From: Megachile rotundata
Taxonomy: Eukaryota > Arthropoda > Insecta > Hymenoptera > Megachilidae
Reading direction: 5' to 3'
Length of the DNA stretch: 64,000 nt
NCBI RefSeq assembly: GCF_050947335.1
Contig: NC_134983.1
Span: forward strand, 7,502,001-7,566,000
Position numbers and translations under genes: made by a program. Numbering within the stretch: position 1 is the stretch's first letter; every line of letters begins with the position of its first letter. Positions 24,621 through 35,900 of the stretch are shown here, piece after piece. The notes under the pieces are model-generated. The model was given only the letters and a program-made list of their open reading frames with translations. It searched no databases and was not told the DNA's origin.

Positions 24621-24779
24621 AATTAAGAAATGACATTAGAATAAAAAATGATATTAACATAACACATTTCTAATCCAAAACCTGATGTTACTACATCATT
24701 TGTCATACGATGTGTTTCAATTGCGAACGAAAATTATATCTGAAGCATAAAGGATCGTGAAATATATCAAATAGAAAAA

Positions 24780-25560
24780 TTTCAGTAGCAGTTAATCAAG
24801 GAAATCGAAACTAACCTCAGAATTAATTGACGTTGAATGACGATTCGGCAGTATTCATCATCGAAAGAAGTTCCAGGTCGAAAAGTTGAAAGGGGCGATT
24901 CAGAGAGACGAAGTTGGCCGCCTCTTCGAAACTCTCTCCGGTTCGAGAGAGCCGGATCGGTATCGGGGCGATATATCTCAAGATTGGCTTCGCATTGGCG
25001 GATAGTCTGTATCGAAGCAACGACGGGAGAAAGGGGTGCCACCTTGATAAACGAGCCCATAAATAACAGTAACGTCTCCACCGAAAACTCGGCCGGGTAA
25101 ATGTATATCCAGAGGCAGCAGAGACAGAGGGAACAGCACCGGTAGCAGGCAACGGCAGCGAGCGGTTCAGGGAGTCGCAGACTTCGTTCGAAGAGGTAAT
25201 TTAAGATCCTATTGAAATATTTATGGGATCATAAAGCGGAACTGGCTGCATCTATCGCCGGCAGCCATGCGTGAGTCGCGGTCCCGCGAGTCACGGTAGT
25301 TTGTATCTTTGTTTATAACTGACTTAGCACCGGCGGGTTTTATTTTATTTTCGACGAGCACGATCGAATCGACAAGAAATTACCGGAACACTACCCACTC
25401 AAATTTATTACCGCGCGACCAATCTACGACCCGGTATCTCCAATTTACCGCTTATATTTCTATGATCCTTTCCCTCATATAGTATCGGTTACCGCGTTTG
25501 AATTTCGCGCGCAAACGCTCCGCGCAGCGTCAGACAAAATGGAGACCTCCAGTTTCGTTG
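24780..25560. other. GC-rich CpG island with strong GC hairpin
   Basis: CpG-dense block with open frames overlapping on both strands (24782-25081 and 24823-25152 minus, 24837-25100 plus), none recognised. GTGAGTCGCG at 25271-25280 and CGCGAGTCAC at 25285-25294 form a 10-bp inverted repeat with one mismatch and a 4-base loop. Likely regulatory or exonic, by composition only. Confidence 0.4.
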
Positions 25561-27300
25561 AAACTTCGCACAATTATAAAGTACATCAAGAGTAATAATT
25601 TCGTGCAATTATAGCACGCAACTCTTTGGAATAAACGAAGAATTTATGCTCAACGTTAATGTACCGTCATTGCGAAAACTATGAATGTAAATTTCTTCCA
25701 TGTTTTGGAGAGGTTATTATGGTTTTGCGAAATTATTACCTATGCTGCACGTAGTTATGCAAAGTATGAATTAAATCGGTGTTTCGAAGGTCGTGCACAA
25801 CGCTCGTAACTTTTGCAATATGCTACGAATGCATTATCGACGTACCCTTTTCGCGCGCAAATTTACACGCACAGTTATTGTGTGTTAAATTCAATAAAAC
25901 AAGAGGAAGGCCTATCATGCAATTATCTACAATTATCTCTACTTTTCGCATAATTTATATTCCAATTACGATAGAACATGATGGTTTCTTCAGGTTCATA
26001 CATATCAATCTTACGATTTTCTCCCTGGATGCGATTTATCTTCGCGTTATTTCATTTCACTGAATTCATAAATAAATAAACTGTTGCGATGTGTACTCTG
26101 AAAATTTGTGCAGTGCTGCGAGGTTCAATATTGTATGATTTATTACGGAAAGACTCGTATTATGCGTTTTGCGTTTAATTCCTTTTCTCGAATTAATTTA
26201 TCTCTGAACATCATAATCTCTTACTGTAGAATTATAAATAAACATTACAAAACATGTATTTTGTTTTGCAATATGTATTCGTGTACGATCCTTTACCATG
26301 CAACGAGAATCAGAAACTAGTGAATTATTCCTAGAAGTATTAAAATTGTTGGAGGAGTAAATAAATTGTTTGTAGTTTATCTACATAGTTTATTCGCTAT
26401 ACGATTAGATATATCAGGTAATAGAACAGTTTTTAAATATACGATCAATATTTTCTTTTGTTCAATATGGAATCCCTGTCAATTGTCTTCTTTTGCTCAC
26501 AAAAAGGAATATGAAACCGGAATAAGCTGTTAAAGGGGTTTTACCATTTTCAACAGAAATTATAACAGAAAAACCATTGAGAATGGGACGTAAGGTTCTT
26601 GAATGTCGGATGTGTCGTCTACGAGCGAAAATATCGTACGTTTATTGAATGGAAATTGCGGCCGAGTTGGCACGATTCTAGGAATCCTTGATGGTGTAAC
26701 TGCGAAATGTAGCGAAGCACTTAGTAAACGGTGTCCTAAATAAATCAACGAATTAAGCGGAGCAATTCGAGGAATACGACATCAGAGCTATACCATTAAG
26801 GGTGACCACTTTAACACGTTGAAAAACTCAAATTTTCATATTCAGAAATTACATAAATTTTTAAAATAATTTGACAGAGAATACAGCAAAATTAGGGTAT
26901 AATAAATGATGGGAAATTTGAGCAAAGTTATTCAGGCCATAAATTTGGATGGTTTTTTAATCTTTTAACTTTTTAACATTTTGTTCTCAACGACTTTGGA
27001 ACCTTGTAGTTTCATTTTATCGATTATTCTATGAAGAATTATATGGGAACATAAATGTGTACTTCAATGAAATATGTTTTGTAAGTAAACAAAAGCAAGA
27101 ATAAGTTACTTTTTACGTGTATAATTTTTCCAAACCCATACATATACACTGCATATGTTAGAGTTAAATACTTTTTATTTGAAGTGAAATACCAAATATA
27201 GAGAACAAATAATTAATTTAAATGAAATAACAGACAAAAATTACTTTAAATAAAATAACAAATAAAAATGTCAAAAAATTACTTCAAACAAAATAACAAA
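25560..27300. other. Mostly AT-rich sequence with small balanced patches
   Basis: The patches 25740-26060 and 26560-26800 are more complex than their surroundings. The latter carries CGTACGTTTATTGAATGG and CGGCCGAGTTGG. Open frames there (25779-26063 plus, 26560-26748 minus) have no recognised domain. 26850-27300 is plain A/T-rich with a run of AAATAACAAATAAA words near 27240-27310. Confidence 0.35.
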
Positions 27301-27840
27301 TAAAGTTCATAAATAACTTTGTTGACTCGTACTCGCGGCTTAATCGCGATATTATTTCGTAAAGACGAGTCCATTTCATTTGTCCGTAGAGAAGTCATAC
27401 TTTCGTGCAATCGAATTGTTAAAAATTCGATACAGCCCTTTAAATTTTCGTTGAATCGAAGTTCTTCCCGCTCTAGGCGCCAAAGTTATCGCATTGAAAC
27501 TGCAAGAGGAGCCGAACAGACAAGACGGTTTACGACGGCAAAGAGTGCTTGACCGTGTGCTTCGTGTTGGTAAGGAGCGGATTATACTCTCTCGACACGG
27601 TATCAGATGGTCCCGTAGCTGGTTCCATGGTTGTTAATTAGGATGGATGCCCACGCCTTGGGCGACTTTTACGAGCGGATACGGCGCGAACCGAAATAGC
27701 GCATCCGATGTTAACGCGTTGACCTTCCTTCGAGGAACTGCGGCGAGCATCTCGATAAGAAGGAAATACTGAAAAGAACGAGGCACTCGGCTATTTAGAA
27801 TTATTTAGACGAGCTTCGACGATCAGATTAGTCGACCAAG
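27300..27840. other. GC-richer island
   Basis: CpG-containing block, including a complex segment at 27590-27720 (GGATGGATGCCCACGCC, GGATACGGCGCGAACC). One plus-strand frame (27319-27552, 77 codons) is Arg/Ser-rich and unrecognised. It is plausibly regulatory. Confidence 0.35.
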
Positions 27841-27947
27841 GTACATAATGCTGTAACCTTTTTGGCGGCACTAGGTCAGGCCGACACATGTTGTTCAAAC
27901 TTTGTATTCGACACGAGTCAAAGCACAACATTTTTATTACGTCTACT

Positions 27948-28127
27948 TTAACACTAGGTTTACGAACGTTCAATACAGTTACTTTTAGATTTTAAATAAA
28001 GATATATAAAACAACGATATATACAGGGTGTTGTCTGTAACGCTACTCACGATTTTTCTTCCATTTGCAGCCATTTTAATGAATCTAAAACGCGTTACTT
28101 TGACGCGTTTCATAACACTAGTGTTAA
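27948..28127. mobile_element. TTAA-flanked small element (piggyBac-like MITE candidate)
   Basis: The left end is TTAACACTAGGTTTACGAAC. The right end, reverse-complemented, is TTAACACTAGTGTTATGAAA. The shared TTAACACTAG and a similar following stretch give short inverted ends bounded by TTAA, as in the piggyBac superfamily (TTAA target, CCYT-type tips). There is no transposase. The right end also holds two perfect palindromes: AAACGCGT-TACTTTG-ACGCGTTT (28088-28110) and TAACACTAGTGTTA (28113-28126). A fold-back-family end lies inside it (28021-28080). Confidence 0.55.
28021..28080 (+). mobile_element. Nested end of the fold-back element family
   Basis: ATACAGGGTGTTGTCTGTAA continues into a CTCACGATTTTTCTTCCATTTGCAGCCATTTT block, matching the ends at 21421, 22164 and 18841. 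Only one end is present. It sits within a TTAA-bounded element, so it is either an older truncated insertion or a shared end module. Confidence 0.7.
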
Positions 28128-28199
28128 CTTTTATTGTACATATATGGGTGATATTTAAATACGAATCTATCACAAGTATTTACTGTGAATAATAATTGT

Positions 28200-28460
28200 A
28201 ACAAAATATTGTGAAAATATTTGATATGATTTGTTAAAAATCTTGTTAAAGGTTTAACAGAAATGTTAAAGATAAAAAATCTTGTTGCAGATGTATACAA
28301 AATTTTGGTAGACATTTATAAAAAATTTGTTAAAAATCTTGTTGAACGTTTACAACAAATTTTATTAAAGACTTGTCAAAAAACTTGTTGAAAGTTTATC
28401 TTATTATTTACCTTGTTAAAAAATGTTGTTAAAGATTTGTTAAAAAATATTAGCTAATCA
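28200..28460. repeat. Degenerate TTGTTAAAAATCTTGTTAAA array
   Basis: The words TTGTTAAA, AATCTTGTT and AAAGATTTGTT recur with spacing of roughly 25-40 bp and many changes. Low-complexity AT array. Confidence 0.7.
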
Positions 28461-28479
28461 AATTTTTTATTGCTACAGT

Positions 28480-29860
28480 GTGGCAGTCAATGTATTAATT
28501 TATGTGATTAATCCCTGCATGATATGTATTTCTCAGATGTGTCAGTCAAAATTATTCATTGCTAAAAGAGATAAAGTTGAAATGTTACATCTACTTTGTA
28601 TTCAATGATCCTTGACTATGTAAATTATAATTCAACTTCAAATTGAAGTGTATAAAAAATTTTAGTAAGATTTATTTGAACTATGAATGCGTCACAAGTT
28701 AAAGTGTAGGGGGTTAATGTAGAACGACAATTATTCAATTTTGAATTATTATTACTTTACAAGGGAAAAAATCTACTTCTTTCAGTTCAGCAAAAAATCT
28801 AGGAAGATAATCGATATTGTTAATATTTAAAAATATCAGAATCAGTGATATTATCTTGCTATAATATTGTATAAGGTCTGTTATTCTTGCTGTTTAGTAT
28901 TTTTGCTTTTATTGAATAGTATTCTACTGTAGAATATTTATTGTCGTACGAAAATATGAAAAATATGAGAAAAATGAATATGAAAAAGTACTTTCAGCGT
29001 ATAGGATTCGATTCCAATATCTCTCATTATAGTCAGATAGAAAGTATTAAGATGTACTACAAAAAGACTGCGAAAATATAAAAACAGAAATAAAAGTTTA
29101 ACAGATAAGATAATTGCAAAAAGATTATTATTATTTGAAATTAAGTAATTTTTCAAAGAGATGCAGTTGTAATTAAGATAATTAACGATATGAAATATAA
29201 ATCACATCTAATAGCAGAAAACAGCAAAGTTAGTTTATACGTTCACTTAATGAACTGATATACAAGATTAAGATCTAATTGAAAGTTCCGAACAGCTATT
29301 TCGATAAAAAATGTGATAAATTATGAATTAGTTCTCGGATACAAGTATGAAGTTATAATCCGAAAATAACGAAAATGAATTTATATCGCTTTGAAGAGAT
29401 GGAAACGAGACTGACTAATAAAAAGTGACAAATTGCTATATATATAACTGCACACGTCAAACGTAATTAAAGCGATAAATATTTAAATTAATCTTACTAA
29501 TTATTTCTTTGCTCTTACCGATTGTTCCTATGATATAAATGTATGATATCCTTCACTTAAAAATAAAACAATTTTTCGAACTAATGTTATTATTTCTTAT
29601 TAATTGATTTTCGTATAAACTCTCTTAATAAAAGTTATTACATTATTTATAAATAATATAATAATGCTTTTATATTTAGGGATTTACATCTCATTAATGT
29701 GTAAGCACCGTGAAGATCTTTTGTTATTCTCAAAGTATATTTTATACTTTTATACGGCGTATATGACGCAATGTACACGTCATGTATATTTGTATAACTG
29801 TAAGTAAATATTTATGAATGACAATATTTTGCAGAAAACATATATAAAGTTTATCTCACA
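28480..29860. other. AT-rich non-coding stretch with a TTAA-type end
   Basis: GTGTAGGGGGTTAATGTAGAA around 28706 reads, reverse-complemented, as TTAACCCCCTACAC, a TTAA + CCC tip like those at 11984 and 34904. Otherwise plain A/T-rich. The 72-codon minus frame at 28938-29156 is not recognised. Confidence 0.35.
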
Positions 29861-29865
29861 ACGGC

Positions 29866-30300
29866 GGAGAATTACACTTGTTTACGGCCATCTTGTTCGT
29901 TTTCATTAGCATCTCAAACCTTCCAAAATTGGACTTTATTAAACACGCGTATTTATTGCTATCCAAAAATACCTAACTACCCTGTGATGAAGTCTGCTGA
30001 GTGCTGTACTCGTAAAAACTTCATTTTTGCGATCATCAACCTCATGGTCGAATTTATGAAATCGACTTGTCACTTTTGTATATGCGATGCGCAAGACAAG
30101 TCGATTTCGTAAATTTTATCATGAGGCTCGTTGATTGCAAAAATGAAGTTTTTACGAGTACAGCACGCAGGATAGGGTTGTCAGGTATTTTTGGACAGCA
30201 ATAAATTCCTCATGTTTAATAAAGTCGAATTTTGGAAGGTAAGTTTGAGATGTTAATGTAAACAAACAAGATGGCCGTAAACAAATGCAACTGTACTCTG
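29866..30300. mobile_element. Near-perfect palindromic MITE, about 435 bp
   Basis: The two arms, about 205 bp each, are inverted copies over nearly their whole length. Shared blocks include TTTACGGCCATCTTGTT, ACTTTATTAAACA, TGCTGTACTCGTAAAAACTT and AAATCGACTTGTC. They are separated by a loop of about 22 bp at 30072-30093. AAGATGGCC lies about 20 bp inside each end (29887-29894 inverted, 30268-30275). No transposase frame exists. A deleted second copy is at 37815-38058, which shows it is a dispersed family rather than a local inversion. Confidence 0.9.
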
Positions 30301-30900
30301 TTGGAATATATTTTTTACTTGTATATAATTCTACAATAAATGTGTAAAAAAAGAAAATAAAACAATTCTGCACTACTGTGAATCGAACCTTACACTCCGA
30401 CCTGCAAATTCTATATTTTAGGATATAGATATTGCCTGCACTTTACTTCCTATTTAACATTGAAAGTTCAATAATAAATATCTCCAAAACTATCAAGTAT
30501 TCGAATGAATAACAGTTCGTAAACAGGAAGACAAATTCCGTAAATATTATAAGTTTCATTTATTTCCTCAGAGAAGGTCCCTTTGTAAGATATCATTTAT
30601 AACATGTAACCATAAAAGAGAGATTAATCTTTCGATGTGTCATATTAGGAACATACACTAAAATGTGACCTCTTCGTTCGCTGGTATAACTTATGGACCA
30701 GTAGTAAAGTTCGAAAGAAAAAAATGAAAGAGTCGAGTCACTATATCAGCATCAATCGTAATTTTTAATGCTTGAGTTGATCGGGTAGCCGATTTCGTTC
30801 GACAAGATGGAAAGAGTAACGAGCTGGCGATACCAGGCATATCCTCGAATGAAATCGTACAGCTTGCTCGTAGTAAATCAACTCTGTCCTATTCCGATCT
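30300..30900. other. AT-rich to balanced non-coding sequence
   Basis: A GGTTCGATTC word (reverse strand, near 30380) resembles a tRNA B box, but no cloverleaf can be drawn around it. 30640-30860 is more complex and may be conserved regulatory DNA. No gene. Confidence 0.3.
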
Positions 30901-31437
30901 TTGTAGATGGCGGCACGCTCGCAACAACCGGCGGCTCTATCTATCGGCTAACAGGAAGAGGAGGCGGGGCGTAAAGGAGGGGAAGTAATCTGGTGAGTCG
31001 TAAAACGTGTCAGAATGTCCAACAAACACCTACTCATTAGCCCAGGTAGGCTGGACTGTGGCAGGCAAGATTGCACAAGCACGCATTAACTCCGTGTGGG
31101 TAAGTTACGGTCCGGGGAGAGCATAATTCACCCAAGAGCCAAGAAAGTGTTGGTTTACCTCTCTCAGACGCTTGTGTAAGGGCTTGGCTCCTCGTTATTT
31201 TATCGGCTGCCGGTCGCCTCCAAAGTCTTCGGGCTAATTGAAATCCACTTTCTTAAATTCGGAAGACCAGCCCTCGATACCGCGGCTCCAAGATTTATCG
31301 TTGATTCCTTCTGCTTCGACATTGCGGTATCTCGCAGCTGAAACATTAAACGGTACCCGCCGTGCGGGAAGATCAATCTTTGACCGTTTTCGGAAATCTT
31401 TCGCCGATTTCTCTCACGATTTTTTACGCAAACGTCA
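30900..31437. other. GC-rich island
   Basis: CpG-containing block with a purine run (AGGAAGAGGAGGCGGGGCGTAAAGGAGGGG, about 30951-30980) and a TAGATGGCGGCACG word at 30903-30916. One plus-strand frame of 67 codons at 31238-31441 is unrecognised. Possible promoter or untranslated exon. Confidence 0.38.
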
Positions 31438-32163
31438 CTGATCTATCCACGGATAAACAAATACGCTTAACTTACGACACGCTCCTTTATTTTATCAAAC
31501 AAATAAACGATCGTTAATTCTACACTACCGTTCCGACTGGGATCATTAAGTTTCAAAAAAGTATCTGATCCACGCACGGATAAACAAATACGCTTAACTT
31601 GCTCACCTGACGGTCCTTTATTTTATCAAATAAGTAAACACCTATTCATTCTATCCTACCGTTACACCTGTGATCATTAAGTTTCAAAAAAGTATCTGAT
31701 CCACAAACAGATAAACAAATACGCTTAACTTGCTTACCTGACGGTCTTTTATTTTATCAAATAAGTAAACGCCTATTCATTCTATCCTATCGTTACACCT
31801 GTGATCATTAAGTTTCAAAAAAGTATCTGATCCACAAACAGATAAACAAATACGCCTAACTTATTTACCAAACAGTCTTTTATTTTATCACATAAGTTAA
31901 CACCTATTAATTCTACCCAAACTGCAGCTGTGATCATTAAGTATCAAAAAGTATCTGATCCACAAACAGATACAAATACGCCTAACTTGCTCACCAGACT
32001 GTCCTTTATTTTATCAAATGAGTAAACAACTATTAATTCTGCTCTACCGTTACATATGTGATCATTAAGTTTGAAGTGTCTGATCCACGTACGAATAAAC
32101 AAATACCTTAACTTGCTCATGAGACAGCCCTCTATTTTACCAAATAAATAAACGACCATTCTA
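31437..32163. repeat. 125-131-bp tandem repeat, about six copies
   Basis: G(T/A)(A/G)TCTGATCCAC recurs at 31561, 31692, 31823, 31951 and 32076, with a diverged first copy near 31440. Intervals are about 122, 131, 131, 128 and 125 bp. Each unit carries GATAAACAAATACGC, TTATTTTATCA and GTGATCATTAAGTTTCAAAA in order. It begins directly at the edge of the island to its left. Confidence 0.93.
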
Positions 32164-32479
32164 CACTGTCATGATACGAGTATCAAAAAAAGGATGAACC
32201 CCGAAAGCCAGAAATACTCATCGTCGTGTTTTTATTTGAAAGAAACGCATTTGAAAGGAAGAATCATGAATTCCATTCATAGAGTACCGGCCATTAGTGG
32301 TCTAATAGTGGCGGTATGATTTATGTTAGCGAATAAGCGATTATGCGAGGTACTTACGATTTTGACTTAAGACATCTGTTACAACATTTATCTAATTACG
32401 TTTCGTCGAGCATGGCGGTAATGGGGTGGCTAGAAAAAAGGAGAGAACCGTACAGCTTTATCGAAGATTTTTTCTCTCG

Positions 32480-33070
32480 GTGTAACGGGTGAAAATATTT
32501 GCGGCGCTTACCGCAATATATGTCCAATATATCTTTTAGATCGGTCTTTGTCAGAGGAGAACAGAAATCACCGTTGAATCGGTTTCCAGGAGGTACACGC
32601 TTGTCTCTTGCGGAGGCCCCTCACGAGGCGCTCTTTCTACTCGTGTTGCACTTTTCTGCTTATAGAGGTATGTGTAAGCACGCCACATACTCGTGTAGGT
32701 GCAACGGTGCAGGAAGCTGCAACAGCTCGCCGGTGCAGCCGCCTGGTACGAAACCAGATAGACATCTTCGCCAACTCTCCCGCCGCCGTCTAACTAATTG
32801 GCTACTGAATTACTGGGCGACATGACCAGTTATTGCTTCGTACCTCACCTCGACTGGATATATCGGATCCTGGATCTTGCAGTTCGAGGAGTATACTCGC
32901 TTGTTGCCTGCCTCTCTCTTTCCCTCCTTATTCACTCCCTTTTCTCACCCTATAGCCCTTCTACATCATACCATTTTCTCTCCTTCCCGCTCAGGACTTG
33001 CCTCGAACGCACCTTCCAACTTGCAAATCTCCCTCCATATTTCTTTATTTTATACCGGACAATCATTGTA
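32480..33070. other. GC-rich island with pyrimidine-rich run
   Basis: Balanced block with overlapping plus-strand frames (32499-32825, 32608-32793, 32798-33166) encoding Ser/Leu/Pro-rich peptides with no domain I recognise. The run 32905-33050 is C/T-rich on the plus strand. Openness in several frames argues for composition rather than coding. Confidence 0.38.
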
Positions 33071-34790
33071 ACGAATTCTTGTAAGGTATGGAGATTTACT
33101 TTATCTCTTATTTGTCAAATTCTATCTATATTGTTAATTACATCGCTAGGTATTTTGACAATATAGATTTTTTGAGAATATTGATGATATAGACAGTACA
33201 AGCATCGTAGTAGAATTTTTAACATTATATTGCAATCTTAATTCTTGCTATTGCAACACATGTTAGTATGTAATTTTGCTATACATTAGTGGCAAGAGGT
33301 AAAACACTCATGATGAATAAAGACATAACACAAAACAGTGTTTGCACTCCTACATGCAAAAATATAGATGATACTATATTAAATAAATCTTCTAAAAAAT
33401 TCTGACATCGTTAAAAATCGACTTCGTCGTTCGTTACATGTAGCAGAAAGGATTATCTTACAACCTTCCTTCTTTAATATCCGCAATTTTCTGCACCTTG
33501 TTCACCAATAATCTTCTTACAGTAGATTAATCTGCATGATTTTATTCACACCTCTTTATAGCTTAAATTAGCCAAAGTTTATTTATAAGTGCTCATTAAC
33601 GTTATACGACGCCGTCATAAAAATCTTAATACACGTGCTTCGAACACCTCCTGCAGAATAAAGAATATTAATTTTCTTGACATACTCGGCGAGAATTATT
33701 TAATCCGTACTTAGCATTATCTAGTCGCAGTTACTGAACTTGTTTTCGAAACACTGTATACGTAAATGGTTGTCTGCTTTATATGCGTGCTGCTATTAGC
33801 GAAAAAGTTAACAACGACTAGTAATAGTCTGGTGATCGCGAAATCTTTACCCGTAATGGACGTACTAAGCGATCCGCTCCAGCACACCACGCATATTTAT
33901 CTAGGCGGTGTCTTTTACGTGGTTAAAACGCCTCCGATCTTCTGTAGCTTGGTTGCTCGTTTGATCACTTTCGCGCGATACCCTCATGAATATTAGTTGC
34001 ATTACAGAATTTTTTCTTTTTCGTGCAAGGATTGTGTTACACCTTACAAGCTACGCTCGATTTTATCTTTGGCTCAAACCCATAAACAATTTTGATTACA
34101 AATTTTCTGTAACACGGTCCCAAATTTAAAATTACTCACGAAAGTATGTTTATTATTTTTTAATGGTAATACGGACATTTTTGTATAATCTTGATCATTT
34201 TTTTTAGTTGTCAAAGTTAGTTATGTCAGTAAATCAAAGTTTGTAATATTACTTTATAGTAATATTATGATGTTATATTATTAGGATATCATGTTGGAGA
34301 GAAAAGGGATGATTCTACATGAGAAGTGGAGAATATAAAATAACATCTTTCAGAGAAAAATGAATTCGAATACTCGTCAGAATGTGTAACATGTTCCATA
34401 TGCAAAAATGGCCGTCAATACTATAATAGTTTCTTATTATTTTCAATAACTCTTAACGCATTCAAGATCCTATGTTCATATGAACATTTTTTCCTTATTT
34501 CATTTATAGAATATATTTACAAAATTATGCGAACAAAACTGAAACACCCCGTACATATCAAACAACAAAGTAGTCCATTCTCATTTTGTAATTTAATTCC
34601 AACTTTTTAACAGTGTAAATTTTAATAAAAAATTTGTTAACGAATAATAATACGTCAAATTTTGTTGCTAAGAAATTGAAGCAGCCTATACCCAACTGGG
34701 ATTCATACCGCAAAAAAATTTCCCAAATTGCACAAACAGTCTCAGTAATTCATAAATTTTCCCTATGCAATGAACGACGGGGATTTTACA
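33070..34790. other. AT-rich stretch with a complex patch and a transposon-end motif
   Basis: 33590-33990 is complex, CpG-containing sequence and carries an unrecognised 76-codon plus frame (33766-33996). It may be an enhancer. AAACACCCCGTACAT near 34543 resembles the small-transposon end motif. The rest is A/T-rich. Confidence 0.35.
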
Positions 34791-35400
34791 TCGATAAAAT
34801 TAGTCGTCGAGGGACACCCTGTAAAAGGGGGTGGTCGGTATGATCGACGGATAAAAAAATGGTAAAGTGACTCTGAAATGAGCTAGTGTTCGTCGTACGA
34901 GGGTTAATGTAGAATCGTTGTTTTCTTTGCAAGGGTTTCCGTGCGGCGAGTTAAGGTAGCAGTACAAACCGAGGTGTACCCCCGGGTGATATACGACTTT
35001 GTGGGTGCTCGCGCGATGCGCCGCCACTAAAAGCCTTAACGAGCATCTTCGTACGCCACAGCAGTCCAGAGTAAACAGGACGTGGCTTATCTTGTCACGA
35101 AAAATCTGCGAAGGGAAGCTCTCGCGCTTGCTCTTATTTTTCTTTTCCCTTCTACTCCTCTTTACTTTTTTCTTTCATAATGCCTCTGGAAACACGTAGC
35201 TCGGTTACACGATGCTTTGCTTCGATTCAGCCTAACTTTCCAACTTCGCTTTTTTCCCCCTCGTTGAGAACGATTGAACCACCGGGTTATCCCGCTTACG
35301 GTTATGAAACCTTAACGCAGCATAGCAAACAGTTAAGATTTCTACGCGCGATGTACCTTTAATAGCGATACCGCATACATATAACACTGCCGCGGCCATT
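34790..35400. other. GC-rich island with element-end motifs
   Basis: GGGACACCCTGTAAAAGG at 34812-34828 matches the small-transposon end. GTACGAGGGTTAATG, reverse-complemented TTAACCCTCGTAC, sits at 34896-34907. The rest is CpG-rich with a pyrimidine run at 35125-35180. Overlapping short frames are unrecognised. Confidence 0.35.
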
Positions 35401-35689
35401 TAAATTCATTGTTGATGTTGCTAACGTTTTCTACGTTAACCTTCTATAACGTCGTGCAACTTTGAAGTCACGTACCCATATATTTGTATCTTTTAACCTT
35501 TACTTTATGTTCGACCGCGGCGTTACTCGTAATCAAGAAATTTGTTTACGATTCCGTGTTTTTTGTGTTAAAAAGATTCGTAAAATTTGTTTTGAAATAA
35601 TAGGGAAAAGTTTATCGGTTTTTACTATACTCTTCTGTTTTTAATTTTGGGAGATTTCTTCATGAAAAGACTACACGTAAAATTACTTC

Positions 35690-35900
35690 TATTATTACTT
35701 TAAATAATATCTAAAATTACTTCTAATATTATTGTAAATAATGTGTAAAACTACATTTAATATTATTGTAAATAATGTGTAAAACTACATTTAATATTAT
35801 TGTAAATAATGTGTAAAACTACATTTAATATTATTGTAAATAATGTGTAAAACTACATTTAATATTATTATAAATAATATATAAAATGACTTCTAGTATT
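35690..35900. repeat. 34-bp tandem repeat, about six copies
   Basis: GTGTAAAACTACATTTAATA recurs at 35743, 35777, 35811 and 35845, exactly 34 bp apart, with diverged copies on both flanks. The unit ends TTATTGTAAATAAT. No coding potential. Confidence 0.95.

Noticed and set aside
30361..30470. Possible tRNA on the minus strand (GGTTCGATTC B-box-like word)
   Set aside because: No matching A box at the right distance and no acceptor or anticodon stem can be formed.
31437..32163. CRISPR-like array (repeats with spacers)
   Set aside because: Units are homologous over their full length with no conserved-repeat/variable-spacer pattern, and the DNA is eukaryotic in character.
32798..33166. 122-codon plus-strand frame, hydrophobic
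   Set aside because: Arises from a pyrimidine-rich run, which gives Leu/Ser/Phe/Pro codons. No recognised membrane protein family.
33766..33996. 76-codon frame with a hydrophobic N-terminus resembling a signal peptide
   Set aside because: Short, no domain, no supporting promoter or exon structure. The block is better explained as regulatory sequence.
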